Positions 51,947-64,000 of a stretch of 64,000 nt of DNA are shown here, one piece after another. The stretch lies in contig JACRAF010000057.1 of assembly GCA_016213505.1 (NCBI GenBank), positions 1-64,000 on the forward strand. Reading direction: 5' to 3'. A model generated the notes under the pieces. That model saw only the letters and a program-made list of their open reading frames with translations. It was not told the DNA's origin and searched no databases. A program made the position numbers and the translations under genes. Each line of letters opens with the position of its first letter. The first letter of the stretch is position 1. The stretch comes from Devosia nanyangense. Lineage in GTDB: Bacteria > Pseudomonadota > Alphaproteobacteria > Rhizobiales > Devosiaceae.

Positions 51947-53224
51947 CTATGACACCCTTTTGGCGCGCCGCAATCGGCGGATCAGCAGGAACACCATGAC
52001 GATCACGGCCGGCGCCAGGATCGCCAGCAGCAGCGGCTTGCCGACCGGCAGGCTGTCGTGAACGCCCTCGAGCACATAGCCCAGGATGCCCAGCAGGTAG
52101 TATGAGATGGCGATGATCGACAGGCCTTCGACCGTCTCCTGCAGGCGGTACTGGCTCTGCGCCGTGCGCAGGATCGTGTCGAGCACGGCCTGATTCTGCG
52201 TCTGGATGGACACCGTGATCGTCGCGTCGAGCAGTTCGATCGAGCGCTGCACCTTGGCGGTGAGTTCGGCCAGCCGCTTTTCCATCGCCCGGCACGTCGC
52301 CAGCGCCGGCTGGATGCGGTTGTCGAGGTAGCGCGCCAGCGTCGTGGTCTCGTCGATGGGCGTTTCGCCCAGCCGCATCAGCCGGTTGGCGAGGATTTCC
52401 CCATACGCTTGCGTGGCGGCGAAACGAAAGCCCGTGTCCTCGACCGTGCTGCTGGCCTCGACCGACAGCGCGTGCAGGTCGGTCAGGGCGTGGCGGTGGG
52501 CTTCGGCCGACGACTGCTCGCCGATCTCGCGCATGATCCGCGACAGGCCCGCCTCGTAGGTCTGCACCTTCGCCCCCAGCTGCCGCGCCACCGGCAGGCC
52601 GAGGAGTGCGATACAGCGGTAGGTCTCGATTTCGAGCAGCCGCCGGACGATGACGCCGCTGCGCTGCGCGCCGCAGCGGCCGGCGGCGACCGAAAATCGC
52701 ACGAACTGTTCGGAGTTGGGCAAAAAGTCCGTGGCGATCTCGGCCCGTCCGCCATAGATCGACGAGCGGCAGAGGCTGAACGGCGCAAACCGGGCCAGAT
52801 CCGCCTCGGCGATCGTCTCCGCCGCCAGCACGTCGATTTCGACCGCCGCGACGAAGCCGAGGCCGGCGTGCCATTCGAGGCCGATCCCTTCCGGCCAGAT
52901 GCGCCGCTCCTCCTGCGGTGACTTCCAGGTGAGCGTCACGAACTCGTTATGCATCTCCCAGGTGACGTTGAGGTCGTAGGCCTCAAAGCTCAGCTGCCGC
53001 GACCACGCCGAGGCACCCTCCGCCATACCGGCCAGATTCCACATGCGCCGGTGCAATTCGGCCAGATCCTTGCCGCGATCGGCGCTCATGAAGGCGACCC
53101 GCCGGATCGTCGCCGGGGCGCCCACCGGCGGCACGGGACGCGCATGCGTTTCGGCGTGGATGAAGGGACGATAAGGATGCTCGGTCCAGCCGAACGGCAG
53201 CGGCAGAGGTCGCGCATCGATCAT
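51947..53224 (-). CDS. DUF3422-family membrane protein
   Basis: A 425-residue protein of the DUF3422 family, widespread in alphaproteobacteria and of unknown function. The soluble N-terminal part (HPYRPFIHAETHARP; ISYYLLGILGYVLEG near the end) is followed by two C-terminal spans and a basic tail (LIRRLRRAKRVS). AGGAGG lies six bases before the ATG. It is downstream of the cbb operon on the same strand, after a 231-bp gap. Confidence 0.8.
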   Translation of the reverse strand: MIDARPLPLPFGWTEHPYRPFIHAETHARPVPPVGAPATIRRVAFMSADRGKDLAELHRRMWNLAGMAEGASAWSRQLSFEAYDLNVTWEMHNEFVTLTWKSPQEERRIWPEGIGLEWHAGLGFVAAVEIDVLAAETIAEADLARFAPFSLCRSSIYGGRAEIATDFLPNSEQFVRFSVAAGRCGAQRSGVIVRRLLEIETYRCIALLGLPVARQLGAKVQTYEAGLSRIMREIGEQSSAEAHRHALTDLHALSVEASSTVEDTGFRFAATQAYGEILANRLMRLGETPIDETTTLARYLDNRIQPALATCRAMEKRLAELTAKVQRSIELLDATITVSIQTQNQAVLDTILRTAQSQYRLQETVEGLSIIAISYYLLGILGYVLEGVHDSLPVGKPLLLAILAPAVIVMVFLLIRRLRRAKRVS

Positions 53225-53455
53225 CGTGTGCCTCCTTCCCATACCGTCGCCAGACGCTCCGCCTCGGCCGGGGAAATCCCTGCCGATCGGTTCGCTATGC
53301 GGTCCCGCGACGGCGGAAATCGCAATAGGGAAGATTGGAATAGACGATTACAGGCAAGGACAGGCAAGATTTCTGCCCGTCTTAGCGATGTGCCACGCAC
53401 TCCCTGATCGACAGCGGCCAGGTCGTCGTCCCGCCGGAGGGGCCCGCCAATACCG

Positions 53456-54112
53456 TCAAGCCCGCCAGTCGAAGCCCACGAGATCGGCGACGACAATCGC
53501 GGCGGACGAAAAATCCTCCCCGGCGGTGTAGAGCCCCGGCGTCACCACCGTCCGCAGCCCGGCGCCCGTGGCTGCCTTCAGCCCATTGACCGAATCCTCG
53601 AAGGCGAGCGCGACACCAGCGTCCAGATCGAGCCGGCGCAGCGCGAGCACATACGCTTCTGGATCGGGCTTGAGTGCGGCAACATCCTCGCCTGTGACGA
53701 TCGCGTCGAACGGCGGCAGGTCGACGGCGGCGAGCAGCGCACCGAGATTGCTCCGACCGGTCGTCGTCGCGATGGCGAGTTTGAGGCCCGCCTCCCGCGC
53801 CGCATTCATCAGCCCGGCAACCCCCGGCCTGAGCGCGATGCCCTCTGCCATCGCATCGGCATAGAACCGGTTCTTGCTCTGGTGCAAGGCGCCAGCGAGA
53901 GCCTCGTCCGGTGGCAGCCCGGCGTCGGCGAAATGGCGGAGGATGCGGCGCTTGCCGCCGGTGACCGCCAGCAATTGCCGATAGCGCGGCCGGTCCCAGG
54001 CGATGTCGAGCCCGGCTGTGGCGAAGGCGCGATTGAAGGCGAGCCGGTGCAGCTCTTCGGTCTCAGCCAGCGTTCCGTCGACGTCGAAGATGAGCGCCCG
54101 CGGCTCAGGCAC
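53456..54112 (-). CDS. cbbY: CbbY, HAD phosphatase for RuBisCO inhibitors
   Basis: A 218-residue HAD hydrolase with motif I IFDVDGTLAETEELH, the CbbY-type TGGKRRI segment in the cap domain, and motif IV AFEDSVNGLKAA. Red-type CbbY dephosphorylates xylulose-1,5-bisphosphate, a misfire product that blocks RuBisCO. It overlaps the upstream phosphatase gene by eight bases and is the last gene of the operon. Confidence 0.92.
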   Translation of the reverse strand: MPEPRALIFDVDGTLAETEELHRLAFNRAFATAGLDIAWDRPRYRQLLAVTGGKRRILRHFADAGLPPDEALAGALHQSKNRFYADAMAEGIALRPGVAGLMNAAREAGLKLAIATTTGRSNLGALLAAVDLPPFDAIVTGEDVAALKPDPEAYVLALRRLDLDAGVALAFEDSVNGLKAATGAGLRTVVTPGLYTAGEDFSSAAIVVADLVGFDWRA

Positions 54113-54839
54113 GCCGCCATGCCTCGATGGCCGCGGGCATGTCGAGCAGGGTTTCGATCACCACGCCAGGGCCGAGGGTCTCGAGCGGCACGGTCGAATA
54201 GCCGTTCCGCAGTGCCACCGAGAAGACGCCCGCCGCAGTGGCCGACCGGATGTCGGCGGCGCTGTCGCCGAACATCATGGCGTCCGGCGCGGCGACCGCG
54301 AGCCGCGTCAGCGCGAACTGCAGCATGTCGGGCGACGGCTTTGGCGACAGCCCGAACGGTCGCGCCTGATCGCCGATGATGACCTGAAAGCGCTCCGACA
54401 GCTCGAAATGCTCGAGCACGATGTTGGCGGCCGATTGCAGCTTGTTGGTCACCAGCGCCAGCGCGCTTCCGGCGCGTGCCAGCATCTCGATCGCCTCCAG
54501 CGCGCCGGGCATCAGCCGCGTGCGCCCCGTCAGGTGATGCGCATAGATCTCGCGCATGCGCTCGCTCATGATCTCGAGGCCCGCAGCATCGAGCCGCCGG
54601 TGACGCGCGGCGAAGGCCCGCTCGACCAGCACCCTCAACCCATAGCCGACCATCTCGCGCACCTCGGCCTCGGTGAAGACCGGCAGGTCCGCGCTCGCCA
54701 TCAGCTCGCCGACCGCCAGCGTAATGTCGGGCAGCGAATCGATCAGCGTGCCGTCGAGATCGAACAGGGCGGCACCGGGAAACGCATCGGCGAGCCGCGG
54801 CAGTGCAGGAGTGGACAGCGTGAGGTTCGGATAATCCAT
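54105..54839 (-). CDS. cbbZ: Phosphoglycolate phosphatase CbbZ/Gph
   Basis: A 244-residue HAD phosphatase with ALFDLDGTLIDSLPDI, VTNKLQSAA and MFGDSAADIRSATAAG. It removes phosphate from 2-phosphoglycolate formed by the oxygenase reaction of RuBisCO. The ATG at 54839 lies 14 bp after the epimerase stop; it overlaps cbbY. Confidence 0.93.
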   Translation of the reverse strand: MDYPNLTLSTPALPRLADAFPGAALFDLDGTLIDSLPDITLAVGELMASADLPVFTEAEVREMVGYGLRVLVERAFAARHRRLDAAGLEIMSERMREIYAHHLTGRTRLMPGALEAIEMLARAGSALALVTNKLQSAANIVLEHFELSERFQVIIGDQARPFGLSPKPSPDMLQFALTRLAVAAPDAMMFGDSAADIRSATAAGVFSVALRNGYSTVPLETLGPGVVIETLLDMPAAIEAWRRA

Positions 54840-54853
54840 CGTTCTACTATTGG

Positions 54854-55528
54854 TTATGCCGCGATCGCCGAAACCGCCGCCGAGCGGATGGCCTCGATGT
54901 TCCGCGCGTAAGCGGCCGGGCCGCCGGCGAACACCGCCGAGCCTGCGACGAGAACATCGGCCCCTGCCGCGACCACCAGCGGCGCCGTCGCCGGCGTGAC
55001 GCCACCGTCGATCTCGATGTGGACGTCGCGGCGCCCGACCATGGCGCGCACCCGTCTGACCTTTTCGACCACCGAGCCGATGAAGGACTGGCCGCCGAAG
55101 CCGGGGTTCACCGTCATCAGGAGGATCAGGTCGAGGCGGTCGAGCACGTATTCGATGACGCTCTCCGGGGTCGACGGATTGAGCGAGACCCCGGCCTTCT
55201 TGCCGAGGTCGCGGATCGCCTGCAGCGAGCGGTCGAGGTGCTTGGTGGCCTCGGCGTGGACGGTGATGATGTCGCAACCGGCCTCGGCGAACGCCTTCAA
55301 ATAGGGATCGGCCGGCTCGATCATCAGATGGCAGTCGAACACCGCCCTGGTGCGCGGCCGCAGCGCCTTGATGACGCCTGGCCCGAACGTGATGTTGGGA
55401 ACGAAATGGCCGTCCATCACGTCGAGATGCACCCAGTCGGCGCCGGCGGCCATCACCGCGTCGACCTCTTCGCCCAGCTTGGCGAAATCGGCCGAGAGGA
55501 TGGAAGGCGCGATGATCGGACGGCTCAT
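54854..55528 (-). CDS. cbbE: Ribulose-phosphate 3-epimerase
   Basis: A 224-residue TIM barrel with [17 protein letters not shown], the [19 protein letters not shown] motif and [11 protein letters not shown]. It interconverts xylulose-5-phosphate and ribulose-5-phosphate in the Calvin cycle. The start overlaps the cbbX stop by four bases. Confidence 0.95.
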   Translation of the reverse strand: MSRPIIAPSILSADFAKLGEEVDAVMAAGADWVHLDVMDGHFVPNITFGPGVIKALRPRTRAVFDCHLMIEPADPYLKAFAEAGCDIITVHAEATKHLDRSLQAIRDLGKKAGVSLNPSTPESVIEYVLDRLDLILLMTVNPGFGGQSFIGSVVEKVRRVRAMVGRRDVHIEIDGGVTPATAPLVVAAGADVLVAGSAVFAGGPAAYARNIEAIRSAAVSAIAA

Positions 55529-56484
55529 GATTGTTCCTTGCGTTCGCTGTCGAGCCCGCCGGAGAATACCCGGCTGGCGAGAATATCGGCGGCGGTGATG
55601 GTCGATAGCGCCTCGACGCCCACCGGGCCAGTCGTTGTTTCGAACAGCCGGTTGGCCTGCCGCAGCCGGGCCCGGTCGAGCGCGTTGCGGATGGAGCGCG
55701 CATTGGCAAAATGCGGCTGCTTGCGGCGGAGCGCGATGTACTGCGTCATCGCCGCCCGCGCCCCGGCGTCGAGGTGATAGTTCTGCCCGGTCAGCATGGT
55801 GTCGGCGATCGCCAGGAGTTCGCCGTCCTCGTAGTCCGGAAAATCGATGTGGTGGGCGATGCGCGACCGAAAGCCGGGATTGGACTGGTAGAACTTGTCC
55901 ATCCGGTCGGCATAGCCGGCAAGGATCACCACCAGATCGTCGCGCTGGTTCTCCATCACCTGGAGCAGAATCTCGATCGCCTCCTGGCCGTAGTCGCGCT
56001 CGTTGTCCGGCCGGTAGAGGTAATACGCCTCGTCGATGAAGAGCACGCCGCCCATGGCCTTGCGCAGCACCTCCTTGGTCTTGGGCGCGGTGTGGCCGAT
56101 ATATTGGCCCACCAGGTCATCGCGCGTCACCGAGATGAGGTGGCCCTTGCGCACATAGCCCAGCCGGTACAGCAAATCCGCCATGCGCAGCGCCACGGTG
56201 GTCTTGCCGGTCCCCGGATTGCCGGTAAAGCTCATGTGCAGCGTCGGCGTCGTCTGGGTGAGGCCCATGCGCTTGCGCGCCCGGTCGACCAGCAGCAACG
56301 CCGCGGTCTCCCGGATGCGCAGCTTCACCGGCCTCAGCCCGACCAGCTCGCGGTCGAGCTCGTCGAGCACTTCGGCGACGCCCGAGGCGCGGAAATCCGC
56401 CGCGAGGTCGACGCTGGTGGGGACCTCGCCGGTTTCGGGAGGCGCAGGCGGCGCCTCTCCGGTGGGAACGATCGTGGTCGACAT
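55525..56484 (-). CDS. cbbX: CbbX, red-type RuBisCO activase
   Basis: A 319-residue AAA+ protein. Walker A is GNPGTGKTT, Walker [11 protein letters not shown], and pore-loop YIGHT is present. CbbX pulls on the RuBisCO large-subunit C terminus to remove inhibitory sugars and is activated by RuBP. It overlaps cbbS by one base (TGATG), fixing the red-type (form IC) assignment. Confidence 0.95.
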   Translation of the reverse strand: MSTTIVPTGEAPPAPPETGEVPTSVDLAADFRASGVAEVLDELDRELVGLRPVKLRIRETAALLLVDRARKRMGLTQTTPTLHMSFTGNPGTGKTTVALRMADLLYRLGYVRKGHLISVTRDDLVGQYIGHTAPKTKEVLRKAMGGVLFIDEAYYLYRPDNERDYGQEAIEILLQVMENQRDDLVVILAGYADRMDKFYQSNPGFRSRIAHHIDFPDYEDGELLAIADTMLTGQNYHLDAGARAAMTQYIALRRKQPHFANARSIRNALDRARLRQANRLFETTTGPVGVEALSTITAADILASRVFSGGLDSERKEQS

Positions 56485-56873
56485 CAATACTCGGTGGTCA
56501 TGGTGATGTTGACGGTCCGACCGGCGACCTCGGTGCGGGTGACCTTGAAGGTCGGCTCGACCTTGGGCCGGTTGACGAGGAAGCTCATCCGCACCGTCTC
56601 GAAGCCCCGTGTCGAATCGAAGGCGTTGATGCGGATGTAGAAATTGGGGAAGGCCTTGCGGCAGGCCTTGAGCTCCATCATCACGCCCGCGGCGTCGCGC
56701 AGGTCGAACATCGGGTTGCCCCACATCTCCCAATAGGTGTTCCGCGGATGTGGATCGTCGCTGTACTCGATGCCGATCGCCCACTCGTTGCGAAGGCAAT
56801 ACTCGATCTGGGCGGTGATCTGGTCGTCGCTGAGATCGGGGAGAAACGAAAAGCAGCCTTGGGTGATACGCAT
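56484..56873 (-). CDS. cbbS: RuBisCO small subunit (red type)
   Basis: A 129-residue small subunit starting [19 protein letters not shown], with the [19 protein letters not shown] segment and the C-terminal beta-hairpin extension seen in red-type enzymes ([13 protein letters not shown]). It lies 13 bp after cbbL. Confidence 0.97.
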   Translation of the reverse strand: MRITQGCFSFLPDLSDDQITAQIEYCLRNEWAIGIEYSDDPHPRNTYWEMWGNPMFDLRDAAGVMMELKACRKAFPNFYIRINAFDSTRGFETVRMSFLVNRPKVEPTFKVTRTEVAGRTVNITMTTEY

Positions 56874-56886
56874 CTGTGTCTCCTGA

Positions 56887-58374
<1,488 letters not shown>

Positions 58375-59454
58375 CTATGCGGCAATCTGGGTGGCGGTAC
58401 GCGGATCGAGCGCTCCCGAAGCGTAGCGCTTGGCCATTTCGCTCATCGGGATGACCTTGATGCGCGAGGCATTGCCGGCCGTACCGAACGCCTCGAAGCG
58501 CTCCCGGCAGACCTTGCGCATCGCCTCGATCGCGGGCTTGAGGAACTTGCGCGGATCGAACTCGGCCGGGTCGGTCGCGCCGACCTTGCGGAACGCCGCG
58601 GTCGCCGCGAGACGGAGGTCCGTGTCGATATTGACCTTGCGCACGCCGTGCCGGATACCGCGCACGATCTCCTCGACCGGCACGCCCCAGGTGGCGCGCA
58701 TTTGCCCGCCATTGGCGTTGAACACGTCCTGCCATTCCTTGGGCACCGAGGACGAGCCGTGCATCACCAGATGGGTATTGGGCAGCAGTTCGTGCAGCTT
58801 CTCGATGATGTCCATGGCGAGGATTTCGCCGCTCGGCTCGCGGGTGAATTTGTAGGCGCCGTGGCTGGTGCCGATGGCCACGGCCAGCGCGTCGACCTTG
58901 GTGGCGGCGACGAAGCGTGCCGCCTCCTCGGGATCGGTGACCAGCATGTGGCGCTCGAGCCGACCCTCGAAGCCATGCCCGTCCTCGGCATCGCCCTCGC
59001 CTGTCTCAAGGCTCCCCAGAACGCCGATCTCGCCCTCGACAGAAGCGCCGACGAAGTGCGCCAGCCGCGCCACGTCGGAGGTGATGGCGACATTGTAGTC
59101 GTAGTCCGACGGGGTCTTGGCGTCCTCCTTGAGCGAGCCATCCATCATCACCGAGGTGTAGCCGTGCTGGATAGCGCTGAGGCAGGTCGCGACATTGTTG
59201 CCGTGGTCCTGGTGCATGCACAGCGGAATGGCCGGGAACATCTCCTCGAGCGCATCGATGATGCGGCCGAGCATGATGTCGCCGGCATAGGAGCGCGCCC
59301 CGCGGCTCGCCTGCAGGATCACCGGCGCGTCGACATCGCGCGCCGCCTCCATGATCGCGAGCGCCTGCTCCATGTTGTTGATGTTGAAGGCGGGCACGCC
59401 GTAGCCGAACTCACCGGCGTGGTCGAGCAGCTGGCGCAGGGTAATGCGGGCCAT
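58375..59454 (-). CDS. cbbA: Class II fructose-bisphosphate aldolase
   Basis: A 359-residue zinc aldolase with the signatures [20 protein letters not shown] and the zinc histidines in TSHGAYKF and VMHGSSSVP. It makes fructose- and sedoheptulose-bisphosphates in the Calvin cycle. The start is immediately after the pgk-like stop codon. Confidence 0.95.
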   Translation of the reverse strand: MARITLRQLLDHAGEFGYGVPAFNINNMEQALAIMEAARDVDAPVILQASRGARSYAGDIMLGRIIDALEEMFPAIPLCMHQDHGNNVATCLSAIQHGYTSVMMDGSLKEDAKTPSDYDYNVAITSDVARLAHFVGASVEGEIGVLGSLETGEGDAEDGHGFEGRLERHMLVTDPEEAARFVAATKVDALAVAIGTSHGAYKFTREPSGEILAMDIIEKLHELLPNTHLVMHGSSSVPKEWQDVFNANGGQMRATWGVPVEEIVRGIRHGVRKVNIDTDLRLAATAAFRKVGATDPAEFDPRKFLKPAIEAMRKVCRERFEAFGTAGNASRIKVIPMSEMAKRYASGALDPRTATQIAA

Positions 59455-60056
59455 TCAGTTGGTCTCCAGGACTTTGGTTTTGGACAAAAGGGCAGCAACG
59501 CCGGGGAGGCGCAGCGCCTCGGCTTGGTCGAGATCGGCAACCGCGGCGCTCAGCTGCGGTCCGGCGAAGGCCGGCATCAACGGCACGATCGCGTCGATCG
59601 AGGCGTGCCGGCGCACCGAGCACGCGGGCGCGTCGTTGACATAGATATCGCCGTTGACCGAGAGCATCAGCGCAAACGTCCGGTCGTTGTGCTCCTCGCC
59701 GGCGTGAAAGCGCAAATTCTCGAGCACGGCGACGGCACCATCGGGCAGGCTGCGCGTCGTCCGCTCGGCGACGGCGCCGATGCAGTCGCCGACGAACTGG
59801 ACCTCGCGTCCGAGCTCGACGCTCAACAGCCGGGCGATCGGCGCGATCGACAGCACCGGGTTGGCGATGCCCTTGGGATGGCCGAGATGGGCGATGACCA
59901 CGACGCGGGCATCACGCTCGACCAGCGCTGCGATCGTCTCGGCGCACCGGACGATGCGCGTCGCGTCCGCCACGCCGCCGCGCAGGACGACATTGAGGTC
60001 GGCCCTGAGCAGCACGGTCTTGCCGGCGATATCGGCATCGCGGATGTCGGGGAGAT

Positions 60057-60060
<4 letters not shown>
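59455..60060 (-). CDS. Phosphoglycerate-kinase-like protein, N-terminal domain only (201 aa)
   Basis: Phosphoglycerate kinases are about 390-400 residues; this ends at 201 with a normal stop, directly before cbbA. It corresponds to the 3-phosphoglycerate-binding domain: D21 and N23 (RADLNVVL), R35, H58, R117 (LENLRF) and R150 (SVRRHAS) are kept, but the HLGRPKG motif reads HLGHPKG (R to H at 61) and VNDAFG reads VNDAPA. The ATP-binding domain is missing, so kinase activity alone is unlikely. It sits in frame within the cbb operon, overlapping cbbT by four bases, and shows no frameshift. A regulatory or binding role, or decay of cbbK, are both possible. Confidence 0.8.
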
Positions 60061-62096
<2,036 letters not shown>

Positions 62097-62108
62097 GATA
62101 CTTCCCCC

Positions 62109-62981
62109 TCAGGAATTGCGGTGCTTGCGCTCGACCAGCTGCAGGATCAGCGGCGTCAGGATCAGCTGCATGGCGAGGTCGAGCTTATTGCCGGGCACGA
62201 CGATGGAATTGGCCCGCGACATGAACGAATCGTGGATCATCGACAGCAAATAGGCGAAGTCGATGCCACGCGGATTCGCGAAGCGGATCACCAGCATGGA
62301 TTCGTCCGGCGTCGGGATCCAGCGCGCCACGAACGGGTTCGACGTATCGACGATCGGCACGCGCTGGAAATTGATTCCAGTGCGCGAAAACTGCGGCGTG
62401 ATGTGGCGGACGTAATCCGGCATGCGGCGGAGGATGGTGTCCATCACCGCCTCGGTGGAGTAGCCACGTGATGCCTTGTCGCGGTGGATCTTCTGGATCC
62501 ACTCGAGATTGATCACCGGCACGACGCCAATCTTGAGATCGGCGTGCTGCGCCAGATCGACCGTATCGGTCACCGCGCAGCCATGGAGGCCCTCGTAGAA
62601 CAACAGATCGCTCGGCTCGAACTCGCGCCACGGGCTGAAGGTGCCGGGCGGCACGCCGAACTGCGCCGCTTCCTCGTCGTCATGAACATAGGTGCGGGTC
62701 CGGCCGGTTCCCTTACGGCCGTAGTCCTCGAACACCTTTTCGAGGATCTCGAGCTCGTTCGCCTCCGGATTGAAGTGCGAGAAGTTCGGATTGCCCTTGG
62801 CGTCCTCCTCCGCGATCTTCTGCTTCATCGCCGCCCGGTCGTAGCGATGGAAGGCGTCGCCCTCGATGAAGGCGGCGGTCACCTGCTCGCGCCGGAAGAT
62901 CAGCTCGAAGATGCGCTTCACCGACGTCGTGCCCGCGCCCGAAGAACCGGTAATGGAGATGATCGGATGCTGCGCCGACAT
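62109..62981 (-). CDS. cbbP: Phosphoribulokinase
   Basis: A 290-residue class I phosphoribulokinase with the nucleotide loop SITGSSGAGTTSVKR, FIEGDAFHRYDR and LFYEGLHGCAVTD. It makes ribulose-1,5-bisphosphate from ribulose-5-phosphate and ATP. It lies 12 bp from cbbT and 11 bp from cbbF. Confidence 0.96.
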   Translation of the reverse strand: MSAQHPIISITGSSGAGTTSVKRIFELIFRREQVTAAFIEGDAFHRYDRAAMKQKIAEEDAKGNPNFSHFNPEANELEILEKVFEDYGRKGTGRTRTYVHDDEEAAQFGVPPGTFSPWREFEPSDLLFYEGLHGCAVTDTVDLAQHADLKIGVVPVINLEWIQKIHRDKASRGYSTEAVMDTILRRMPDYVRHITPQFSRTGINFQRVPIVDTSNPFVARWIPTPDESMLVIRFANPRGIDFAYLLSMIHDSFMSRANSIVVPGNKLDLAMQLILTPLILQLVERKHRNS

Positions 62982-62992
62982 GAAACGTCCCT

Positions 62993-64000
62993 CTAGTTGC
63001 GAAACAGGCCGCGCGACCCGAACAGCGGCGACAGGATGCCGGCCGGATCGAGATCGGCGTGGTAGTGCCCGACCTGGCGGACCTCGGATTTGGAACCGAA
63101 GACAAGCGGCGTGCGCTGATGAAGGCTCGTCGGCACGATCTCGAGGATGGGAGTGACCGTGTCAGTGGCAAGGCCCCCCGCCTGCTCGGCCAGCAGCGCG
63201 ATCGGGTTGGCCTCGTAGATCAGCCGGAGGCGGCCGTTGGTGTATCCCTTGCGGCGATCACCGGGGTAGAGGAACACCCCGCCGCGCACGAAGATGCGGT
63301 AGGCCTCGGCGACCAGCGAGGCCACCCAGCGCATGTTGAAGTCGCGGCCCTGCGGCCCCTCCGCGCCGCGCAGACAATCGTCGACATAGTGGCGCACGGC
63401 GTCATCCCAGAAACGGCGGTTCGAGGCGTTGATCGAAAATTCCGTGGTCTTGTGCGGGATCTCGAGCTTGGCCTTGGTGTGGATGAAGGTGGCGAAGCGC
63501 GGCGAGTAGGTGAAGATATGGGTGCCTTCGCCCACGGTCAGCACCAGCGCCAGCTGCGGCCCGTAGATGAAGAAGCCGGCCGCGAGCTGCGCCGACCCGG
63601 GCTGGAGGACGCTCGGCATGAAATCCCGGCTCGGATCGCCCACCACCTTGAGGATCGAAAAGATCGTGCCGATCGAGACGTTGACGTCGATGTTGGACGA
63701 GCCGTCGAGCGGGTCGATGGCAAGCGCCAGCGGCGCCTTGGGGTCCAGAACCACCGGATGCTCGAGTTCCTCGGACGCATAGACAGCGATCGGCGCTCGG
63801 CCGGCCGCCTCCAAGAACCGCTCGTCGGCGTAGAGGTCGAGCCCCCTCTGGGCATCGCCGGCGGCATTGTGGCTGCCGCTGTGCTCGGCGAACACCGTGC
63901 CCAGCGCCCCGCTGGCAATTTCGATGGAGACGGCGACCGCTGCCGAGGCCAGTGCGGTGACGGTATCGGCCACGGCCTCGCGCTGCGCGTCGCCGGCCTT
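62993..64000 (-). CDS. cbbF: Fructose-1,6-bisphosphatase (5' end beyond right edge)
   Basis: A class I fructose-bisphosphatase; 335 codons are present and the reading frame stays open to the window edge, with KAGDAQREAVADTVTALA upstream of the first internal GTG (63973), so the start is outside. The metal site is LAIDPLDGSSNIDVNVSIG, and the sugar site includes YPGDRRKGYTNGRLRLIYEA. It acts on fructose- and probably sedoheptulose-bisphosphate. It is first in the visible cbb operon; cbbR may lie beyond the edge. Confidence 0.93.
   Translation of the reverse strand, partial: KAGDAQREAVADTVTALASAAVAVSIEIASGALGTVFAEHSGSHNAAGDAQRGLDLYADERFLEAAGRAPIAVYASEELEHPVVLDPKAPLALAIDPLDGSSNIDVNVSIGTIFSILKVVGDPSRDFMPSVLQPGSAQLAAGFFIYGPQLALVLTVGEGTHIFTYSPRFATFIHTKAKLEIPHKTTEFSINASNRRFWDDAVRHYVDDCLRGAEGPQGRDFNMRWVASLVAEAYRIFVRGGVFLYPGDRRKGYTNGRLRLIYEANPIALLAEQAGGLATDTVTPILEIVPTSLHQRTPLVFGSKSEVRQVGHYHADLDPAGILSPLFGSRGLFRN

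Overview
The window is high-GC DNA from an alphaproteobacterium, most likely a member of the Hyphomicrobiales. The support is a red-type (form IC) RuBisCO operon with cbbX, a ccoNOQP-GHIS operon with FNR/FixK-type boxes, rhizopine-type moc genes, an AraM-like glycerol-1-phosphate dehydrogenase and many short GC-rich palindromic repeats. Placement below the order is not supported. No rRNA, tRNA or CRISPR array was seen.

Layout. (1) 1-5107: a moc-like module. A LacI regulator, a TIM-barrel isomerase and the start of a sugar-binding protein read leftward; a three-component oxygenase (mocD/E/F-like: three-histidine-box oxygenase, Rieske ferredoxin, ferredoxin reductase) reads rightward. Two near-identical operators lie between them. 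(2) 5143-8013: a palindromic repeat element split by a complete IS1595-family transposon (5313-7986) that has inverted ends, an 8-bp target duplication and passenger genes. (3) 8058-24677: a carbohydrate island of about 16 kb. It holds a glycerophosphodiesterase-like enzyme, an epimerase, a DapA-like lyase, a PL22-like oligouronide lyase, two Gfo/Idh/MocA dehydrogenases, a CUT1 transporter without its ATPase, a GntR/UTRA regulator, a BNR propeller protein, a xylulokinase-like kinase, a glycerol-1-phosphate dehydrogenase and a HAD phosphatase. Seven copies of one 15-bp palindrome (consensus AGTCGTCATATGACT) sit in front of its transcription units, which makes it look like a single GntR regulon. 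(4) 24763-34347: cbb3 oxidase and its assembly genes, with a Crp/Fnr-type regulator convergent at the end. (5) 34387-41181: an ABC system of the kind found beside PQQ-dependent alcohol dehydrogenases (resembling the Lut lanthanide-uptake genes), interleaved with a NitT/TauT-type transporter. (6) 41325-50034: a PQQ dehydrogenase with the lanthanide-type DYD motif, its cytochrome c, and a block of poorly known genes that includes a MotA/TolQ/ExbB-type channel protein, a single-pass periplasmic partner, a secreted nuclease and a secreted pentapeptide-repeat protein. (7) 50236-53224: a LysR regulator, a cytochrome c and a DUF3422 protein. (8) 53456-64000: the Calvin-cycle operon cbbF-P-T-(half pgk)-A-L-S-X-E-Z-Y, transcribed leftward; cbbF runs off the right edge.

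Together this is a mixotrophic lifestyle region: CO2 fixation, microaerobic respiration, periplasmic oxidation by a probably lanthanide-dependent quinoprotein, and use of plant-derived sugars and inositol derivatives. The least described parts are the gene block next to the quinoprotein, the GntR-controlled island, and a phosphoglycerate-kinase-like protein that consists only of the N-terminal domain.
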